From Pseudooceanicola endophyticus (lineage in GTDB: Bacteria > Pseudomonadota > Alphaproteobacteria > Rhodobacterales > Rhodobacteraceae), in assembly GCF_018760365.1 (NCBI RefSeq), contig NZ_JAHIAB010000003.1, forward strand, positions 310,001-374,000: DNA of 64,000 nucleotides, read 5' to 3'. A program made the position numbers and the translations under genes. How positions within the stretch are numbered: the stretch's first letter is position 1; each line of letters opens with the position of its first letter. The notes beneath the pieces are model-generated. The model made no database searches. It was not told the origin of the DNA and saw only the letters and a program-made list of their open reading frames with translations. This document shows positions 43,981 to 53,903 of this stretch, in pieces.

Positions 43981-44871
43981 ATGACGCAATCCATGACCGC
44001 GTTCGCGGCCGGGCAGGGCAGCGGGGAAGGCTATGGCTGGACCTGGGAGCTGCGCTCGGTCAACGGCAAGGGGCTGGACCTGAGGCTGCGGGTGCCCGAC
44101 TGGGTGCCGGGGCTGGAGGCAGCGCTGCGCGCCCGGCTGACCGAGGCGATGGCGCGCGGCAATGTCACCCTGTCGCTGCGTCTGAGCCGGGACGAGGGCA
44201 TCACCAGCCTGCGCGTCAACGAGGGTCAGCTGGCGGCGGTGCTGGCGGCGCTGGTGCGGGTCGAGCAGGCGGCGGCGCGGTCCGGCGTGCCGCTGGCGCC
44301 TTCGCGCGCGGCCGATCTGCTGGGCCAGCGCGGGGTGCTTGAGATGGCGGCGGCGGACGAGGACGCCTCGGGGCTGAAGCCGGAGCTGCTGGCGGATCTG
44401 GAGCCGGTGCTGGCGCAGTTCCTGGCGATGCGCGCGGCCGAGGGCGCGGCCCTGCGCGCCGTCATGACCGAGCAGTTGGCGCAGATCGAAGCGCTGGTGA
44501 CGCGCGCCGATGCCGCCGCGGAGGCCCGCCTGCCGCGCCAGCGCGCCGCGATGGAGGCCGCCCTGACCCGCGTTCTGTCGGAGGCCGCCGGAACCGATCC
44601 GCAGCGCCTGACGCAGGAGCTGGCGCTGATCGCCATCAAGGCCGATGTGACCGAGGAGCTGGACCGGCTGCGCGCCCATGTCGGCGCCGCGCGGGATCTT
44701 CTGGCCCAGGCCCAGCCGGTGGGCCGGCGGCTCGACTTCCTGATGCAGGAGTTCAACCGCGAGGCCAACACCCTGTGTTCCAAGGCCCAGGACCCCGATC
44801 TGACTGCCGTGGGGCTGGAATTGAAGACCATCATCGACCAGCTGCGCGAGCAGGTGCAGAACGTCGAATAG
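43981..44871 (+). CDS. yicC: YicC/YloC-family endoribonuclease
   Basis: 296 residues. The N-terminal [11 protein letters not shown] and [19 protein letters not shown], and the C-terminal [24 protein letters not shown] with [20 protein letters not shown], are diagnostic. E. coli YicC is an endoribonuclease affecting sRNA stability. AGGAA lies just before the ATG at 43981. It sits before gmk, the usual order in many proteobacteria. Confidence 0.92.
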   Translation: MTQSMTAFAAGQGSGEGYGWTWELRSVNGKGLDLRLRVPDWVPGLEAALRARLTEAMARGNVTLSLRLSRDEGITSLRVNEGQLAAVLAALVRVEQAAARSGVPLAPSRAADLLGQRGVLEMAAADEDASGLKPELLADLEPVLAQFLAMRAAEGAALRAVMTEQLAQIEALVTRADAAAEARLPRQRAAMEAALTRVLSEAAGTDPQRLTQELALIAIKADVTEELDRLRAHVGAARDLLAQAQPVGRRLDFLMQEFNREANTLCSKAQDPDLTAVGLELKTIIDQLREQVQNVE

Positions 44872-44941
44872 CCACGCTTATTGCCCCGGCCCGGAAAACC
44901 TGCATAACCGGCCAAAATTTCGCTTTTCACGGAGGCAGCCA

Positions 44942-45583
44942 ATGGGCCAGCGGCGCGGGCTTCTGATCATCATCTCTTCTCCCTCGGGTGCGGGCAAGTC
45001 GACGCTGTCGAAACGGCTGCTGGCCTGGGATCCGGATATCCGCTTCTCGGTCTCGGCGACGACGCGCGCGCCGCGTCCCGGAGAGGACCACGGGGTGCAC
45101 TACTTCTTCCACGACCACGCGGATTTCGACCGCATGGTGCAGCAGGGCCAGATGCTGGAATATGCCACCGTCTTCGGCAACAGCTACGGCAGCCCGCGCG
45201 CGCCGGTCGAGGCCGCGATCAATGCCGGCAAGGACCTGCTGTTCGACGTGGACTGGCAGGGCGGCCAGCAGATCCGGGCCTCTGCCCTTGGCAAGCACGC
45301 GCTGTCGATCTTCATCCTGCCGCCTTCGATGAAGGAGCTGGAGCGCCGCCTGGTCAGCCGTGATCAGGATTCCGCCGAGGTGATCGCCGGGCGGATGGAA
45401 AAATCCCGTGACGAGATCAGCCACTGGTCCGAATATGACTACGTGCTGGTGAACGACGATCTGGAAGAGACCGAAGAGCGGCTGCGGACGATTATTTCCG
45501 CAGAGCGCATGAGATTGTCACAACAGCCCGATATCATGGACCATGTCCGGACCCTCAACCGCGAATATGAAGAGAGCAGATGA
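44942..45583 (+). CDS. gmk: Guanylate kinase
   Basis: 213 residues. P-loop [16 protein letters not shown], the GMP-binding [13 protein letters not shown] with [15 protein letters not shown], and the lid region [16 protein letters not shown]. Phosphorylates GMP to GDP. Coupled to the next gene by a 4-bp overlap. Confidence 0.95.
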   Translation: MGQRRGLLIIISSPSGAGKSTLSKRLLAWDPDIRFSVSATTRAPRPGEDHGVHYFFHDHADFDRMVQQGQMLEYATVFGNSYGSPRAPVEAAINAGKDLLFDVDWQGGQQIRASALGKHALSIFILPPSMKELERRLVSRDQDSAEVIAGRMEKSRDEISHWSEYDYVLVNDDLEETEERLRTIISAERMRLSQQPDIMDHVRTLNREYEESR

Positions 45584-46107
45584 CCCTTTACAGCCTTGAC
45601 GGCCTTGCGCCGAGCCTGCCCGAAGACGAAGATTTCTGGATTGCCCCCGATGCCGCCGTGATCGGCAAGGTGGTGCTGGAAACCGCCACTTCGGTCTGGT
45701 TCGGCGCGGTGCTGCGGGGCGACAATGAGGTCATCCATGTCGGGGCAGGCACGAATATCCAGGAAAACAGCGTGCTGCACACCGACATGGGCTATCCGCT
45801 TACCATCGGACAGAACGTGACGGTGGGCCACAAGGCGATGCTGCACGGCTGCACCATCGGCAACAACTCCCTGATCGGCATGGGGGCCACGGTGCTGAAC
45901 GGCGCGGTGATCGGCAACAACTGCCTGATCGGCGCCGGCGCGCTGGTGACCGAGGGCAAGGTGATCCCCGACAACTCCATGGTGCTGGGCAGCCCCGGCA
46001 AGGTGGTGAAGCAGCTGGGCGCGGACTGGGTTGCCAAGCTCGAGGCCTCGGCGCTGAACTATCAGGCCAACATGCGCCGTTTCCGGGACAGCCTGAAGGC
46101 CCTGTGA
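45580..46107 (+). CDS. Gamma carbonic anhydrase-family protein
   Basis: 175 residues of left-handed beta-helix repeats, with metal-ligand histidines in [12 protein letters not shown] and [13 protein letters not shown]. The same family includes YrdA and PaaY; true carbonic anhydrase activity is uncertain. Overlaps gmk by 4 bp and precedes phoR by 6 bp. Confidence 0.88.
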   Translation: MTLYSLDGLAPSLPEDEDFWIAPDAAVIGKVVLETATSVWFGAVLRGDNEVIHVGAGTNIQENSVLHTDMGYPLTIGQNVTVGHKAMLHGCTIGNNSLIGMGATVLNGAVIGNNCLIGAGALVTEGKVIPDNSMVLGSPGKVVKQLGADWVAKLEASALNYQANMRRFRDSLKAL

Positions 46108-46113
46108 CCGAAA

Positions 46114-47151
46114 ATGCCCGACAGCCTGACCGCGTTTCTTGACGCCATTCCCCTGCCGGCGCTGATGGTGGCGCCCTCCGAACGCGTGATCGCCGCCAAT
46201 GACCTGGCCCAGGCGATGTTCGGCGGCCAGATCACCGAGCGCCACTTCATCACCGTGATCCGCCAGCCCGCCGTGCTGGACGCGGTAGAGGCCTGCCTGG
46301 CCGATCACCAGCGCCACCACACCCGCTATCTGGCCACCCGCCGCGGCCAGGAGACCAACCACGAGGTCACCTGCGCCTATGTGGACACCTCGCTGGGGCG
46401 GGGGGTGATCGTGACGTTGCAGGACACCACCCAGCTTGAGAAGGCCGAGCGGATGCGCCGCGATTTCGTGGCCAATGTCAGCCACGAGCTGCGCACGCCG
46501 CTGACCGCGCTGATCGGCTTCATCGAGACGCTGCGCGGCCCGGCCCGCAACGACACTGCCGCGCGCGAACGCTTCCTCGAGATCATGGCGCGCGAGGCCG
46601 GACGGATGGAGCGGCTGGTGAAGGATCTGCTTTCGCTCTCCCAGGTGGAGGGGGCCGCGCGGGTCCGGCCGACCCAGCGGGTCGAGCTGCACGCGCTGAT
46701 GACCTCGGTCCAGCATGCGCTGGCGCCGCTGGCCGAGGGGGCCGGGGTCGCGATCCTGGTCGACAGCGCCCTGCCGGAGGTTTTCGTGCAGGGCGATGAG
46801 GACCAGCTGCGCCAGGTGCTGACCAACCTGACGGAGAACGCCATCAAGTACGGCCGGTCCGGCAAGGAGGTGCGCCTGGCGCTCTCCGAACCCGCCGAGA
46901 TGCGCGAGCTTCAGGGCAGGGGCGTCGTGCTGAGCGTGACCGACAAGGGCCCCGGCATTCCCGAAATCCACCTGCCGCGCCTGACCGAGCGATTCTACCG
47001 GGTCGATTCGCATCGCTCGCGCGAAATGGGGGGAACCGGCCTGGGGCTGGCCATCGTGAAGCATATCGTGAACCGACACCGGGGCAGGATGCGGATTTCC
47101 TCCGTGGTGGGCGAGGGGACCTCGATCCGGGTGATTTTGCCGCTCTCCTAG
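46114..47151 (+). CDS. phoR: Phosphate-regulon sensor kinase, soluble form
   Basis: 345 residues. A PAS-like N-terminus (LPALMVAPSERVIAANDLAQ), HisKA with His124 in NVSHELRTPLTALIGF, and HATPase_c with NLTENAIKYG, DKGPGIPEIHLPRLTERFY and GGTGLGLAIVKHIV. No transmembrane helix is seen, unlike E. coli PhoR, so it is probably cytosolic and relies on the Pst-PhoU complex for the signal. Upstream of pstSCAB-phoU-phoB, which identifies it. Confidence 0.9.
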   Translation: MPDSLTAFLDAIPLPALMVAPSERVIAANDLAQAMFGGQITERHFITVIRQPAVLDAVEACLADHQRHHTRYLATRRGQETNHEVTCAYVDTSLGRGVIVTLQDTTQLEKAERMRRDFVANVSHELRTPLTALIGFIETLRGPARNDTAARERFLEIMAREAGRMERLVKDLLSLSQVEGAARVRPTQRVELHALMTSVQHALAPLAEGAGVAILVDSALPEVFVQGDEDQLRQVLTNLTENAIKYGRSGKEVRLALSEPAEMRELQGRGVVLSVTDKGPGIPEIHLPRLTERFYRVDSHRSREMGGTGLGLAIVKHIVNRHRGRMRISSVVGEGTSIRVILPLS

Positions 47152-47195
47152 GGGCCGGGGCGCCCTGGATCAACAAATCAAGGGACTTGTCGAAG

Positions 47196-47222
47196 GGGCC
47201 GCTCCGGAGAGCGGCCCTTTTT
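47196..47222 (+). terminator. Terminator after phoR
   Basis: A perfect 9-bp stem GGGCCGCTC / GAGCGGCCC with a CGGA loop and a run of five T. It separates phoR from the Pho-box-driven pst genes. Confidence 0.85.
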
Positions 47223-47262
47223 CCTTTTGGTTTGTGACGCTGACGTGGGGTAAGAGGGGGCC

Positions 47263-47291
47263 GTGTCATGATACTGTTACATGAGCGTCAC
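47263..47291 (+). promoter_or_regulatory. Triple Pho box before pstS
   Basis: Three heptamers in 11-bp register: GTGTCAT at 47263, CTGTTAC at 47274 and GCGTCAC at 47285, each separated by 4 bp. They match the PhoB consensus CTGTCAT and lie 82 bp before the pstS start. Confidence 0.85.
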
Positions 47292-47372
47292 AAAAGGCTC
47301 ATCGTGCGGGCCTAGCAGGGGGCTCAAGGCCGTCGGGGATGGCGGCCATGATTAGAGAAACAGGAGCACTCC

Positions 47373-48413
47373 ATGTCCTTCATGAAACTGACCGCCTCCG
47401 CCATCGCGGTTGCCGCCGTTTCCGCCACCGCTGCCGCGGCGCGCGACCAGGTTCAGATCGCCGGGTCCTCGACCGTTCTGCCCTATGCCTCGATCGTTGC
47501 CGAGGCCTTCGGCGAGAACTTCGACTTCCCCGCGCCGGTCGTGCAGTCGGGCGGCTCCTCTGCCGGTCTGAAGCAGTTCTGCGAAGGCGTGGGCGAGAAC
47601 ACCATCGACATCGCGAACGCCTCGCGTCCGATCAAGGACTCCGAGATCAAGACCTGTGCCGAGAACGGCGTGACCGATATCATCCAGGTCCGCATCGGCT
47701 ATGACGGCATCGTCTTCGCCAGCCAGATCGACGGCCCGGCCTACACCGCCTTCGAACCCGCCGACATCTACAACGCCCTGGCCGCCAAGGTCGTGGTCGA
47801 CGGCAAGCTGGTCGACAACAGCTATGCCAAGTGGAACGAATTCAACGCCGACCTGCCGGATGCCGACATCCTGGCCTTCATCCCCGGCACCAAGCACGGC
47901 ACCCGTGAAGTCTTCGAAGAGAAGGTCATGGAAGCCGGCTGCGAAGCCTCGGGCGCCAAGGCCGCCTTCGAAGCGTCGGGCATGGATGCCAAGGCTGCCG
48001 GCAAGGCCTGCCTGGCGATCCGCACCGACGGCAAGTCGGTCGACATCGACGGCGACTACACCGAGACCCTGGCGCGCATCTCGTCCAACCCGAACGCCAT
48101 CGGCGTCTTCGGCCTGGCCTTCTACGAGAACAACACCGACAAGCTGAAGGTCGCGACCATGTCCGGCATCGAGCCGAAGACCGAGACCATCGCCTCGGGC
48201 GACTACCCGGTCTCGCGTCCGCTGTACTTCTACATCAAGAAGGCCCACATCGGCGTGATCCCCGGCCTGAAGGAATATGCAGAGTTCTTCGTCTCTGACG
48301 ACATGGACGGCCCGGACGGCCCGCTGGCCGAATACGGCCTGGTTTCGGACCCCGAGCTGGCCAAGACCCAGGAACTGGTCGCCAACGAAGAGACCATGAA
48401 GTCCTCCATGTAA
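47373..48413 (+). CDS. pstS: Phosphate ABC transporter substrate-binding protein
   Basis: 346 residues with a signal peptide (KLTASAIAVAAVSATAAAA). Phosphate-binding motifs IAGSSTVLPYA, SGGSSAGLKQFCEG, IANASRPIK and GTKHGTREVF. Periplasmic phosphate receptor for PstCAB. Preceded by a Pho box and followed by hairpins that should make it the most abundant product of the operon. Confidence 0.93.
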   Translation: MSFMKLTASAIAVAAVSATAAAARDQVQIAGSSTVLPYASIVAEAFGENFDFPAPVVQSGGSSAGLKQFCEGVGENTIDIANASRPIKDSEIKTCAENGVTDIIQVRIGYDGIVFASQIDGPAYTAFEPADIYNALAAKVVVDGKLVDNSYAKWNEFNADLPDADILAFIPGTKHGTREVFEEKVMEAGCEASGAKAAFEASGMDAKAAGKACLAIRTDGKSVDIDGDYTETLARISSNPNAIGVFGLAFYENNTDKLKVATMSGIEPKTETIASGDYPVSRPLYFYIKKAHIGVIPGLKEYAEFFVSDDMDGPDGPLAEYGLVSDPELAKTQELVANEETMKSSM

Positions 48414-48420
48414 TCCGCCC

Positions 48421-48478
48421 GGCGGCGCCCTTCGGGGCGTCGCCTTCACCGCTTCGGGCCCCGTCCGGAGCGGTTTTC
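48421..48478 (+). terminator. Tandem attenuator hairpins between pstS and pstC
   Basis: Two hairpins: GGCGGCGCCC with GGGCGTCGCC (48421-48444) and ACCGCTTCGG with CCGGAGCGGT (48448-48474) followed by TTTT. Partial termination here would give excess PstS over the membrane components. Confidence 0.65.
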
Positions 48479-48504
48479 TTCTTCGACCTTCCAGCGAGTA
48501 TTCA

Positions 48505-49968
48505 ATGCCGGCATCCTGGATTTTCCTGATCGTGGTGGTTCTAGCCGCCATCGGATACGTGCTGGCCCGGGGCAGGGCGCTTGCCTCGGCCCAGGGCGAC
48601 AGTCGCCATCTTCATTCCCTCCCGTCCTATTACGGCATGAACGCCGCGCTGCTGACGGCGATCCCCGCGCTGATCCTGCTGGGTCTGTGGCTGATCGCCC
48701 AGCCGGTCTTCGTCGAAAAGCGCGCCGAGGCCTTCATTCCCGCCGACGCCTACGAGAGCGCCGGCCAGCTGAGCCTGATGATGTCGGATGTGCACCGCAT
48801 CGCCGCCGGGCTTGACGCCGCCGTCGCCCAGGGCGTGCTGACCGAAGCCGCCGTCACCCGGCTGAGCGCCGCCGACGATGTGCGCGGGCAGCTGGGCAAG
48901 GTCGGTGTCGCGCTTGGCTCCGATGTCGATGCGGCCGAGCTTGAGGCGGCGCGCAGCTTCCGCAGCCTCAGCCATACCGGCGACCTGATCCGCGACGGGC
49001 TGGTGGTGCTGCTGGCGCTGGCGGGCTTTGGCTGGGCGCTGAAGCAGACCAACAAGGATTTCCGGGCCCGCAACGCGGTCGAGAAGGTGATCAAAGGGCT
49101 GCTGGTGCTGGCCGCCTCCCTGGCCATCCTGACCACCGTCGGCATCGTGCTGTCGCTGCTGTTCAACACGGTTGAGTTCTTCAAGCTTTATCCCGCGAAG
49201 GACTTCTTCTTCGGCCTCACCTGGTCGCCCAGCTTCGGCGGCGGCAGTGAACTGGGCATCCTGCCGCTGCTCTGGGGTACGCTCTATATCTCTCTGATCG
49301 CGCTGCTGGTGGCGGTGCCGCTGGGCCTGTTCGCGGCGATCTACCTGTCGGAATACGCCAGCCCGGCAATCCGGGGCATCGCCAAGCCGCTGATCGAGGT
49401 GCTGGCGGGCATTCCGACCATCGTCTACGGCCTTTTCGCGCTGGTCACTATCGGCCCGCTGCTGATGAAGGCCTTCGGAGAGCAGGGCGGCCTGGGCTGG
49501 ATGGCGGGCGGCACTGCCGTCATGACCGCGGGCCTGGCCATGGGCATCATGCTGATCCCCTTCGTCAGCTCGCTGTCCGATGACATCATCAACGCCGTGC
49601 CGCAAAGCCTGCGCGACGGCTCCCTCGGCCTTGGCGCCACGAAGTCCGAGACCATCAAGCAGGTGGTCCTGCCGGCGGCGCTGCCCGGGATCGTCGGCGC
49701 CGTGCTGCTGGCGGCCTCGCGCGCCATCGGCGAGACGATGATCGTGGTCATGGGGGCAGGGGCCGCGGCCAAGCTGTCGCTGAACCCCTTCGACGCCATG
49801 ACCACCGTCACCGCCAAGATCGTCAGCCAGCTGACCGGGGATGCCGATTTCGCCTCTCCGGAGGCGCTGGTGGCCTTCTCTCTGGGGATGAGCCTTTTCG
49901 TGATCACCCTCGCGCTCAACATCTTCGCGCTCTGGATCGTGCGCAAATACCGGGAGCAATACGAATGA
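48505..49968 (+). CDS. pstC: Phosphate ABC transporter permease PstC
   Basis: 487 residues. Longer than E. coli PstC because of an N-terminal part with two extra membrane segments and a soluble loop (about 50-170). The permease core has PLLWGTLYISLIALLVAVPLG and the EAA-type loop AVPQSLRDGSLGLGATKSE. Overlaps pstA by 4 bp. Confidence 0.92.
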   Translation: MPASWIFLIVVVLAAIGYVLARGRALASAQGDSRHLHSLPSYYGMNAALLTAIPALILLGLWLIAQPVFVEKRAEAFIPADAYESAGQLSLMMSDVHRIAAGLDAAVAQGVLTEAAVTRLSAADDVRGQLGKVGVALGSDVDAAELEAARSFRSLSHTGDLIRDGLVVLLALAGFGWALKQTNKDFRARNAVEKVIKGLLVLAASLAILTTVGIVLSLLFNTVEFFKLYPAKDFFFGLTWSPSFGGGSELGILPLLWGTLYISLIALLVAVPLGLFAAIYLSEYASPAIRGIAKPLIEVLAGIPTIVYGLFALVTIGPLLMKAFGEQGGLGWMAGGTAVMTAGLAMGIMLIPFVSSLSDDIINAVPQSLRDGSLGLGATKSETIKQVVLPAALPGIVGAVLLAASRAIGETMIVVMGAGAAAKLSLNPFDAMTTVTAKIVSQLTGDADFASPEALVAFSLGMSLFVITLALNIFALWIVRKYREQYE

Positions 49969-51317
49969 CCGACGCGACGCAATTCGGCGCCGAGGCTCCG
50001 AAGCCCAAGACCTCGATCCTGGAACTGGACAAGCGCACCCGCAAGCGCAACGCCGCCGAGACGCGCTTTCGCTACTACGGCATGGCCGCTGTGGCGGTTG
50101 GGGTGATCTTCCTGGTGGTGCTGCTGGGCACGATCGTGCGCAACGGTATCCCGGCCTTCACCCAGACCTACATCACGCTGAACGTGGAGCTTCCGGCCGC
50201 GAAGCTGGACAAGAAGGGCAACCGCGACCCGGCCGAGATCGCCAAGGTCACCACCTTCGGCTACAACGGCATCATCAGCGACGCCCTCGTGACGGCGCTG
50301 AAGGACAACGGCGTGCAGAGCGACATGAAGGATGCCGACCTGCGCAAGATGCTGTCGTCCTCTGCGGCCGCGCAAATCCGCGATGCGGTGCTGGCCGATC
50401 CCTCGATCATCGGCACCACGCAAAGCTTCCGCCTGCTGGCGTCCTCGCGGGTGGATGGCTACCTGAAGGGCCGGGTGACCCGCGAAAGCCTGGCGCGCGA
50501 CAAGAACCTCGACGCCGCGCATCTGGACATCGTCGATCAGCTTCAGAAGGCCGGCGTGGTGTCGCGCAGCTTCAACTGGAGCTTCATCTTCGGCGCCGAT
50601 GCCTCTGAAAGCCGGCCCGAACAGGCGGGGATCGGGGTCTCGATGCTGGGCTCCCTGTTCATGATGCTGGTGGTGCTGTGCCTGTCGCTGCCCATCGGCG
50701 TCGCGGCTTCCATCTACCTTGAGGAATTCGCGCCGAAGAACCGCTTCACCGACCTGATCGAGGTGAACATCTCGAACCTCGCGGCCGTGCCGTCGATCGT
50801 CTTCGGGATCCTGGGCCTGGCGGTCTTCATCCAGTTCGTCCACCTGCCGCAATCGGCGCCGCTGGTGGGCGGTCTGGTGCTGACCCTGATGACGCTGCCG
50901 ACGATCATCATCTCGACCCGCGCGGCGCTGAAGGCGGTGCCGCCCTCGATCCGCGATGCCGCCCTTGGCGTCGGCGCCTCGAAGATGCAGGCGGTCTTCC
51001 ACCACGTGCTGCCGCTGGCAATGCCCGGCATCCTGACCGGGACGATCATCGGCCTGGCGCAGGCGCTTGGGGAAACCGCGCCGCTGCTGCTGATCGGCAT
51101 GATCGGCTACATCGCCTCGACGCCGCCGGATGGCATCATCTCGGGCTTCCTGTCGCCGAACTCGGCCATGCCCGCGCAGATCTACGAATGGGCCAAGCGG
51201 GCCGATCCGGCCTATTACGAACGTGCATGGGGGGGTATCATCATCCTGCTGATCTTCCTCATGACGATGAACATCATCGCCATCATCCTGCGCCGCCGCT
51301 TTGAGCGCCGCTGGTAA
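49965..51317 (+). CDS. pstA: Phosphate ABC transporter permease PstA
   Basis: 450 residues. A cytoplasmic N-terminus, one membrane helix, a long periplasmic insert (about residues 60-220) and the permease core with [36 protein letters not shown] and the loop [17 protein letters not shown]. Pairs with PstC in the inner membrane. Confidence 0.92.
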   Translation: MTDATQFGAEAPKPKTSILELDKRTRKRNAAETRFRYYGMAAVAVGVIFLVVLLGTIVRNGIPAFTQTYITLNVELPAAKLDKKGNRDPAEIAKVTTFGYNGIISDALVTALKDNGVQSDMKDADLRKMLSSSAAAQIRDAVLADPSIIGTTQSFRLLASSRVDGYLKGRVTRESLARDKNLDAAHLDIVDQLQKAGVVSRSFNWSFIFGADASESRPEQAGIGVSMLGSLFMMLVVLCLSLPIGVAASIYLEEFAPKNRFTDLIEVNISNLAAVPSIVFGILGLAVFIQFVHLPQSAPLVGGLVLTLMTLPTIIISTRAALKAVPPSIRDAALGVGASKMQAVFHHVLPLAMPGILTGTIIGLAQALGETAPLLLIGMIGYIASTPPDGIISGFLSPNSAMPAQIYEWAKRADPAYYERAWGGIIILLIFLMTMNIIAIILRRRFERRW

Positions 51318-51334
51318 GCCAGAGGAGGGGACCC

Positions 51335-52132
51335 ATGTACGACCAGCCGGCCCTGGAGAAGAAATTGGACAACGATACCATCAAGATCGCCGCGAGCGGC
51401 GTGCAGGTCTACTACGGTGAGGCGCACGCCATCAAGGACGTCAACGTCCAGATCCAGGACAAGACCGTCACCGCCTTCATCGGCCCGTCGGGCTGCGGGA
51501 AGTCGACCTTCCTGCGCACGCTGAACCGGATGAACGACACCATCGACATCTGCCGCGTCGAGGGCAAGATCCTGCTGGACGGAGAGGACATCTACGATCC
51601 CCGCGTCGACCCGGTGCAGCTGCGCGCCAAGGTCGGCATGGTGTTCCAGAAGCCGAACCCGTTCCCGAAGTCGATCTACGACAACGTGGCCTACGGGCCG
51701 CGCATCCACGGCCTGGCCAAGAACAAGGCCGACCTGGACGAGATCGTCGAGAAGGCCCTGCGCCGCGGCGCCATCTGGAACGAGGTCAAGGACCGGCTTC
51801 ATGCGCCGGGCACCGGCCTTTCGGGCGGCCAGCAGCAGCGTCTGTGCATCGCGCGCGCCGTGGCCACCGAACCCGAGGTGCTGCTGATGGACGAGCCGTG
51901 CTCGGCTCTCGATCCCATCGCCACCAGCCAGGTGGAAGAGCTGATCGACGAGCTGCGCACCAACTATTCCGTGGTCATCGTCACGCACTCCATGCAGCAG
52001 GCGGCACGGGTCAGCCAGAAGACCGCCTTCTTCCACCTCGGCAACCTCGTCGAATTCGGTGACACCAGCCAGATCTTCACCAATCCGAAGGATCCGCGCA
52101 CCGAAAGCTACATCACCGGGCGGATCGGCTGA
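51335..52132 (+). CDS. pstB: Phosphate ABC transporter ATP-binding protein
   Basis: 265 residues. Walker [11 protein letters not shown]-loop [17 protein letters not shown] (the NPFPKS form is typical of PstB), signature [16 protein letters not shown], Walker [13 protein letters not shown] and switch His in IVTHSMQQA. Energises PstCA and takes part in PhoR signalling. Confidence 0.95.
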   Translation: MYDQPALEKKLDNDTIKIAASGVQVYYGEAHAIKDVNVQIQDKTVTAFIGPSGCGKSTFLRTLNRMNDTIDICRVEGKILLDGEDIYDPRVDPVQLRAKVGMVFQKPNPFPKSIYDNVAYGPRIHGLAKNKADLDEIVEKALRRGAIWNEVKDRLHAPGTGLSGGQQQRLCIARAVATEPEVLLMDEPCSALDPIATSQVEELIDELRTNYSVVIVTHSMQQAARVSQKTAFFHLGNLVEFGDTSQIFTNPKDPRTESYITGRIG

Positions 52133-52157
52133 GCCTCGGCCCCGACAGGATACAGAC

Positions 52158-52889
52158 ATGGTTCAACATATCGCAAAAAGCTTTGACCGCGACCTGGAGG
52201 CTGTCCAGGCGCGGATCATGAAGATGGGCGGCCTGGTGGAACAGGCGATCTTCGATGCCTCCCAGGCGCTGGAGGCCCGGGACGAGGAACTGGCCGAACA
52301 GGTGCGTCGCGGCGACAAGGCCATCGACGAGCTGGAAGAGCTGATCCAGGAAGAGACCGCGCGCATCATCGCGCTGCGCGCGCCCACGGCCTCGGACCTG
52401 CGCATCGTGCTGTCGATCATGAAGATCGCCGGCAATCTGGAACGCATCGGCGATTACGCCAAGAACATGGCCAAGCGCACCACGGTCCTGAACCAGATGG
52501 CGCCGATCCAGGGCGCGAACTCTGCGCTGCGGCGGATGGCCCGGGAAGTGGAGGCGATGCTGCGCGATGCGCTTGACGCCTATATCCAGCGCGATCTGGC
52601 CCTGGCCGAGGACGTGATCGCCCGCGACCGCGACGTCGATCAGATGTACAACGCGCTGTTCCGCGAATTCCTGACCTTCATGATGGAAGACCCGCGCAAC
52701 ATCACGCCCTGCATGCATCTGCATTTCATGGCCAAGAACACCGAGCGCATGGGGGACCACGTGACCTCGATCGCGGAACAAGTGGTCTATCTGGTTACCG
52801 GCAGCACCCCGGAAGAGGCGCGCCAGAAGGGCGACAAGACCTCGACCGATCCGTCCGTCGCGCCGCAGGCGCCGCTCGGAGACGGCTGA
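52158..52889 (+). CDS. phoU: Phosphate signalling protein
   Basis: 243 residues, two three-helix PhoU bundles with the metal-binding motifs RIGDYAKNMAKR and ERMGDHVTSIAEQ. Negative regulator linking Pst to PhoR. The ATG at 52158 has AGGA upstream; the frame is open further back through the end of pstB, but that part is not PhoU-like. Confidence 0.94.
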   Translation: MVQHIAKSFDRDLEAVQARIMKMGGLVEQAIFDASQALEARDEELAEQVRRGDKAIDELEELIQEETARIIALRAPTASDLRIVLSIMKIAGNLERIGDYAKNMAKRTTVLNQMAPIQGANSALRRMAREVEAMLRDALDAYIQRDLALAEDVIARDRDVDQMYNALFREFLTFMMEDPRNITPCMHLHFMAKNTERMGDHVTSIAEQVVYLVTGSTPEEARQKGDKTSTDPSVAPQAPLGDG

Positions 52890-52890
52890 G

Positions 52891-53583
52891 ATGGCGCAGG
52901 ATCAGCAACCCACCGTCCTGGTGGTGGAGGATGAACCGGCGCAGCGCGAAGTGCTGGCCTACAACCTCGAGGCCGAGGGCTTCAAGGTCAGCCGTGCCGA
53001 GAATGGCGAAGAGGCGATCCTGCTGGTGGATGAGGTCGCGCCCGACATCATCGTGCTGGACTGGATGCTGCCGAACCTTTCCGGGATCGAGGTCTGCCGC
53101 CAGCTGAAGATGCGGACCGAGACGCGGGGCGTGCCGATCATCATGCTTTCCGCGCGGTCCGAGGATGTGGACCGGGTGCGCGGCCTTGAAACCGGGGCGG
53201 ATGACTACGTGGTCAAACCGTATTCCGTGATCGAGCTGATGGCGCGGGTGCGCGCCCAGCTGCGCCGCACGCGGCCTGCCGCGATGGGCGAACGGCTGGA
53301 GTATCAGGACATCGTTCTGGACGCGGAAACCCACCGGGTGAAGCGCAACGGCCAGGAACTGAAGCTGGGGCCGACGGAATTCCGGCTGCTCTCGACCTTC
53401 ATGGAGAAGCCCGGTCGCGTCTGGTCGCGCGAACAGCTTCTGGACCGGGTCTGGGGGCGCGACATCTACGTCGATACGCGCACCGTCGACGTGCATATCG
53501 GGCGGCTGCGCAAGGCGCTGTGTCTGCATGGCGGTGACGATCCGCTGCGCACCGTGCGCGGCGCGGGCTATGCGCTCGGCTGA
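52891..53583 (+). CDS. phoB: Phosphate regulon response regulator
   Basis: 230 residues. Receiver domain with the acidic pair in VVEDEPAQRE, phospho-acceptor Asp57 in IVLDWMLPNLSG and Lys in YVVKPYSVIEL; a C-terminal winged helix with LGPTEFRLLSTFMEKPGRVWSREQLLDRVWG. Activates Pho-box promoters. Starts 1 bp after the phoU stop and closes the operon. Confidence 0.95.
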   Translation: MAQDQQPTVLVVEDEPAQREVLAYNLEAEGFKVSRAENGEEAILLVDEVAPDIIVLDWMLPNLSGIEVCRQLKMRTETRGVPIIMLSARSEDVDRVRGLETGADDYVVKPYSVIELMARVRAQLRRTRPAAMGERLEYQDIVLDAETHRVKRNGQELKLGPTEFRLLSTFMEKPGRVWSREQLLDRVWGRDIYVDTRTVDVHIGRLRKALCLHGGDDPLRTVRGAGYALG

Positions 53584-53608
53584 ACGGCTTAATTCCCTGT
53601 AAATAAAC

Positions 53609-53644
53609 GATAAGCGCCGCAGGAGAGATCCCGCGGCGCTTATC
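53609..53644 (+). terminator. Terminator after phoB
   Basis: A perfect 12-bp stem GATAAGCGCCGC / GCGGCGCTTATC with a 12-nt loop. No strong T-run. Confidence 0.7.
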
Positions 53645-53701
53645 CGCTCCGAAGGCATAACCTTAAGAGTGCCTGCTAAGTTGTTAACATATTAGTGATT
53701 T

Positions 53702-53746
53702 TCCAGACACCGGAGGGGTATCTTCGATACCCCTCCGGTGTCTGGA
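53702..53746. repeat. Perfect 21-bp hairpin
   Basis: Arms 53702-53722 and 53726-53746 are exact complements around TTC, in an AT-rich intergenic region between phoB and ygiC (53645-53903, otherwise no gene seen). It lacks a T-run on either side, so it is not a classical terminator. Confidence 0.7.
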
Positions 53747-53903
53747 TAATCGGTATTATGTAATGTAAAGATATGGTAGGCGTGGAGGGCAGCCTGATTG
53801 CGTCGATAAAACGCCCTCTGCACACGTGCCCGTGATCTTGCATGTCGGCTGCAACGCGACCATCTGAGTAAGTTCAAGGACTTGTCCCACCTTAAGGAAT
53901 TTC

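Noticed and set aside
47221-47262. A further Pho box overlapping TTTGTGACGC at 47230
   Set aside because: The spacing does not match the 11-bp register of the clear triple box at 47263-47291.
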